Below are positions 62,012 to 64,000 of a stretch of DNA of 64,000 nt, in pieces. Both the position numbers and the translations under genes were made by a program. The stretch covers positions 1 to 64,000 of the forward strand of contig DATJVR010000064.1 of NCBI GenBank assembly GCA_035501735.1, given 5' to 3'. The notes below the pieces were generated by a model. That model did not search any database. It saw only the letters and a program-made list of their open reading frames with translations, and was not told the origin of the DNA. Source of the stretch: PNAI01 sp035501735. Its GTDB lineage: Bacteria > Pseudomonadota > Alphaproteobacteria > Rhizobiales > Xanthobacteraceae. Position 1 is the stretch's first letter; each line of letters begins with the position of its first letter.

Positions 62012-62149
62012 GCGCGTGAACCGATCAACGGACGGAAACCGAAATCCGCCGAAGCAACAGAATTGATGCCGTGTCGTATCACGTTGCCGTCGGACCGCAA
62101 CGAAATTCCGGCCAATAACGCCGCTGTTTCCATATCCTTCGCTTTGCGC

Positions 62150-62449
62150 TCAGGCTTTGCGGTCGCCCTTCCGACGCCTCGCCTGTGGCAGACCTTTGCG
62201 CTTGTCCCAGTACGCCCGTCCGAACTCCGCCCGTGCAATCCCTTCCGCGAATCTGGCGCGCCAGTCCTCCTCGTCGCTCTCTTTCAATTGAGATTTCTTT
62301 TCTGCCGATTTCGCCTTTGCAATTTTCGTCTGCTCGGTCCGCCATTCCTCCCGCCACGTGACGCCCAACTGATGCGCAGCCTTGTCCGCCGAAATCCAAA
62401 GGTTCACGTTGCGGCCAAGCTGGCCGCCGCGCCGATCGCGGATGTTCAT
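62150..62449 (-). CDS. Hypothetical charged protein
   Basis: 99 aa, Lys/Arg/Glu rich (AKSAEKKSQLKESDEEDWRARF, RKGLPQARRRKGDRKA). ATG 62449 is preceded by GGGAGCAACGC, a good ribosome site; the stretch begins MNIRDRRGGQLGRNVNLWIS. The sequence looks like a real soluble protein, not a shadow, but no family is recognised. It lies where the ChvG kinase gene is commonly found upstream of hprK. Confidence 0.5.
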   Translation of the reverse strand: MNIRDRRGGQLGRNVNLWISADKAAHQLGVTWREEWRTEQTKIAKAKSAEKKSQLKESDEEDWRARFAEGIARAEFGRAYWDKRKGLPQARRRKGDRKA

Positions 62450-62627
62450 GCGTTGCTCCCTCATCGCGGCAATCGCGGAATCGCGATCGCCCAAACGCGC
62501 GCACGCGCGCCAGCGCGTGCTGTTCGCGTTCTGAATGAGGGTTAGGAATTAGGAGGGTCGACTGCGCACACCATCCCGCTTACGAACCAATCGTGGCGGA
62601 AATATTGCGCCAACTCTGATGCCGGAC

Positions 62628-62840
62628 TCACTTCCGCTCGGGCAGCGTCGTGCTGTTCCGGTTCAGCCAGGAGACGGCGAAAAAACCGAATGCCAAGATG
62701 CCGGCCCCGACCAGCATGTTCGGGACCAGCCAGTCCTTCGGCAGTGGATCGATCACATCCAACAGGACGGTCATGTAGATGCAGTAGATGATGAAGGCGC
62801 TCTCCACGACGAGCGTCAAAACCGCCAGCAGTGTTTTCAT
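62628..62840 (-). CDS. Small two-span membrane protein
   Basis: 70 aa with two hydrophobic segments (LLAVLTLVVESAFIIYCIYM and NMLVGAGILAFGFFAVSWL) separated by a short charged loop with DPLPKDW. ATG 62840 follows GGGAGAG directly in a duplicated 14-base stretch. No named family is recognised; a membrane-inserted hypothetical protein. Confidence 0.7.
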   Translation of the reverse strand: MKTLLAVLTLVVESAFIIYCIYMTVLLDVIDPLPKDWLVPNMLVGAGILAFGFFAVSWLNRNSTTLPERK

Positions 62841-62841
62841 A

Positions 62842-62869
62842 ACAACTCTCCCGCGACAACTCTCCCGCG
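62842..62869. repeat. 14-bp tandem duplication carrying the ribosome site
   Basis: The 14-base unit ACAACTCTCCCGCG occurs twice head to tail directly before the ATG of the small membrane protein (read on the minus strand: CGCGGGAGAGTTGT twice). Each unit contains GGGAGAG, so the gene has two stacked ribosome-binding sequences. Confidence 0.8.
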
Positions 62870-63120
62870 CCTGCGGCCCCGCCCGCGACTCTGATGCCTC
62901 ATGCTGTGCGGAAGACTATGAAAAAAAGATTACTTTCCAGCGGCCGAAAAAAGGCCGCAGCAACCAAGACGAGTATCCCTGAAATCAATGTGCGGTATGG
63001 ATGAAATGCGTCGACGCTGCCGATAGCGTAGCGATCGATGGCAGAAAATAGGCATGACTTCTGGCCGGTGCCGCATTTCCACTTCGTCACGCATTGACCG
63101 GCTTCTGACGCTCCAAACAA

Positions 63121-63149
63121 AAAGCAGCCGGCTCACAAGGCCGGCTGCT
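63121..63149 (-). terminator. Intrinsic terminator after the repeat-containing secreted protein
   Basis: Strong 11-bp perfect stem: on the minus strand AAGCAGCCGGC, a seven-base loop, GCCGGCTGCTT, then TTTGTTT. It lies 31 bases past the stop of the gene at 63181-63564. This is the clearest rho-independent terminator in the window. Confidence 0.88.
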
Positions 63150-63180
63150 TGTCAGCTTGAACGGGCAAAGCCCGCAATAG

Positions 63181-63564
63181 TTAGAAGTTCTGCGAAGCGC
63201 GCGCGAACAACATGTTTTCCAGCGCAGAAACGCGCTTGAGATTACGGCCGTTCGCGACGACCTTTTTGCTGACCGGTTTGGTCTGCTCGAGGTTCAGATA
63301 GCGATCGCTGATCTTGTTCTCGGGCGTCTCATACGAGAACTGCGGCAGGTTGCTGATGCCTGACCAGATCGCGCGGCTGGCGACATGCGTACGCGCCACC
63401 GGCATGGTCTGCTCCAGCCCAGGATAGCGGTCGCTGATCTTGTTCTCCGGCGACTCGTTCGAGAACTGCGGCAGATACGCGGTCCGCTGCGAGCCGGCGA
63501 AAGCCGCCGAAGCGGCGGCGAGAACAATGACTGCGGAAAGGGCAATCTTTGACTTGGTGAGCAT
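63181..63564 (-). CDS. Secreted protein with two internal repeats
   Basis: 127 aa with a signal peptide (IALSAVIVLAAASAAFAGSQ). The mature protein contains two copies of a 27- to 29-residue motif: LPQFSNESPENKISDRYPGL then EQTMPVART, and LPQFSYETPENKISDRYLNL then EQTKPVSKK, separated by about 18 residues. No domain name is recognised; the Pro/Asn/Glu-rich repeat may bind metal, peptidoglycan or another protein. ATG 63564 follows GGGAGACGG. A strong terminator follows the gene. Confidence 0.75.
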   Translation of the reverse strand: MLTKSKIALSAVIVLAAASAAFAGSQRTAYLPQFSNESPENKISDRYPGLEQTMPVARTHVASRAIWSGISNLPQFSYETPENKISDRYLNLEQTKPVSKKVVANGRNLKRVSALENMLFARASQNF

Positions 63565-63849
63565 GGTCCGTCTCCCATCAGTGAAGGCGAGCACCATGCT
63601 CACCTTGCTGCCCCCTATATCGTTACGACTCGTGTCGGAGATACGACCCGCCGCTTCACGATACCGTGTGAGCAAAGTGAACGGACAATTGCGGACAAAT
63701 ATTTTTCTAACGCGCGATGCTTCGTTGCAAAATTGTAATACGGCGCGGCGAAAACAGTTTTGAAATTCACTATCAGTTTTTCAGATCGTGTATTTTACAG
63801 AAATTGATGACTGGACGAATTTCGCCGACACCGCTGAAAAACTATCGGA

Positions 63850-64000
63850 TTACCGTTTCCTCAGAATTCGGCCGCCGATCATTGCAATGACGAACGCAAC
63901 CATTCCGACCGCCAGGCTGTGGAAAAGCAAATCGATGGCCGATGCGTCGAAGGGATGGACGAAATTGAGCAGCGTCGCCGCAGCAGCCGCACAGGCGAGT
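63850..64000 (-). CDS. C-terminal end of a membrane protein (partial; possibly NrsF/DUF1109 anti-sigma family)
   Basis: The last 49 codons of a gene that continues beyond the window, stop TAA at 63850-63852. The end reads AAAAATLLNFVHPFDASAID followed by LLFHSLAVGMVAFVIAMIGG and RILRKR: a hydrophobic helix with a basic cytoplasmic tail. The HPFD motif before the last helix is reminiscent of NrsF/DUF1109 anti-sigma-F factors, but the fragment is too short to be sure. Confidence 0.5.
   Translation of the reverse strand, partial: LACAAAAATLLNFVHPFDASAIDLLFHSLAVGMVAFVIAMIGGRILRKR

Noticed and set aside
62899..63120. A 73-codon minus-strand frame with one hydrophobic helix
   Set aside because: No ribosome site, and it ends in uncharacteristic sequence upstream of a terminator belonging to the next gene; evidence is too weak.
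1..64000. CRISPR array, rRNA or tRNA genes
   Set aside because: No regularly spaced repeats, and no tRNA T-arm/anticodon patterns or rRNA segments were noticed on either strand; a covariance-model scan could still find one I missed.

Overview
The window reads as a chromosomal segment of a GC-rich alphaproteobacterium of the Hyphomicrobiales (Rhizobiales), probably near Bradyrhizobium or Xanthobacteraceae-type soil bacteria. The reasons are the many tripartite-tricarboxylate (Bug/TctC) solute-binding proteins, a cytoplasmic HprK lacking its N-terminal domain next to EIIA-Man, HPr and ahcY, an Omp25-like barrel, several amidohydrolase/dioxygenase cassettes, and the palindromic CTCTCCCCGC intergenic repeats. 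I made these assignments by reading the sequence, without database searches. No rRNA, tRNA, CRISPR array or intact mobile element was seen.

Layout. 1-0.33 kb: GC-rich palindromic and tandem repeats. 0.3-9.8 kb: metabolic genes (BKACE, EamA exporter, acyl-CoA dehydrogenase, aminotransferase, FMN alpha-hydroxy-acid enzyme) with a MscS channel and a MASE4/PAS histidine kinase. 9.9-14.8 kb: a forward run of PEP-mutase-like protein, a frameshifted GNAT, DenD-like dehydrogenase, sfsA, map and radC. 14.9-24.8 kb: amidohydrolase, binding proteins, an HpaB-type flavin monooxygenase, a double protease-inhibitor-domain protein, two 2-/3-hydroxyacid dehydrogenase genes, a DUF155 protein, a bicupin and a GlcG protein.

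25-37.8 kb is the most coherent block. A FixJ-like regulator is divergent from two tandem Hpt proteins, followed by a BcsB-like protein, a GT2 glycosyltransferase with an N-terminal MshEN (c-di-GMP-binding type) domain, a polytopic membrane protein, a receiver protein with a degenerate GGDEF domain and an XagA-like outer-membrane protein. Converging on these are a glycoside hydrolase, a REC-Hpt protein and a Cache histidine kinase. I interpret it as an exopolysaccharide synthesis/export locus with its own multistep phosphorelay; both regulatory ends have unusually AT-rich DNA.

38-50.7 kb is catabolic: 3-hydroxyacid dehydrogenase, fumarylacetoacetase-family hydrolase, two extradiol-type VOC proteins, MetE-like protein, quinone-oxidoreductase-like protein, orphan TctC, two amidohydrolases and a Rieske protein, with an unfamiliar lipoprotein in the middle. 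50.7-53.1 kb is a small-gene/accessory patch with a decayed IS1182-type transposase and a porin whose likely start codon is ACG. 53.2-59.0 kb: class II aldolase, a complete TctCBA transporter, another amidohydrolase and a secreted PHB-depolymerase-like esterase. 59-62 kb: ahcY with a near-perfect palindromic operator candidate, then HPr, EIIA-Man and HprK. The end holds small membrane/secreted proteins, a clear terminator and a partial membrane protein.
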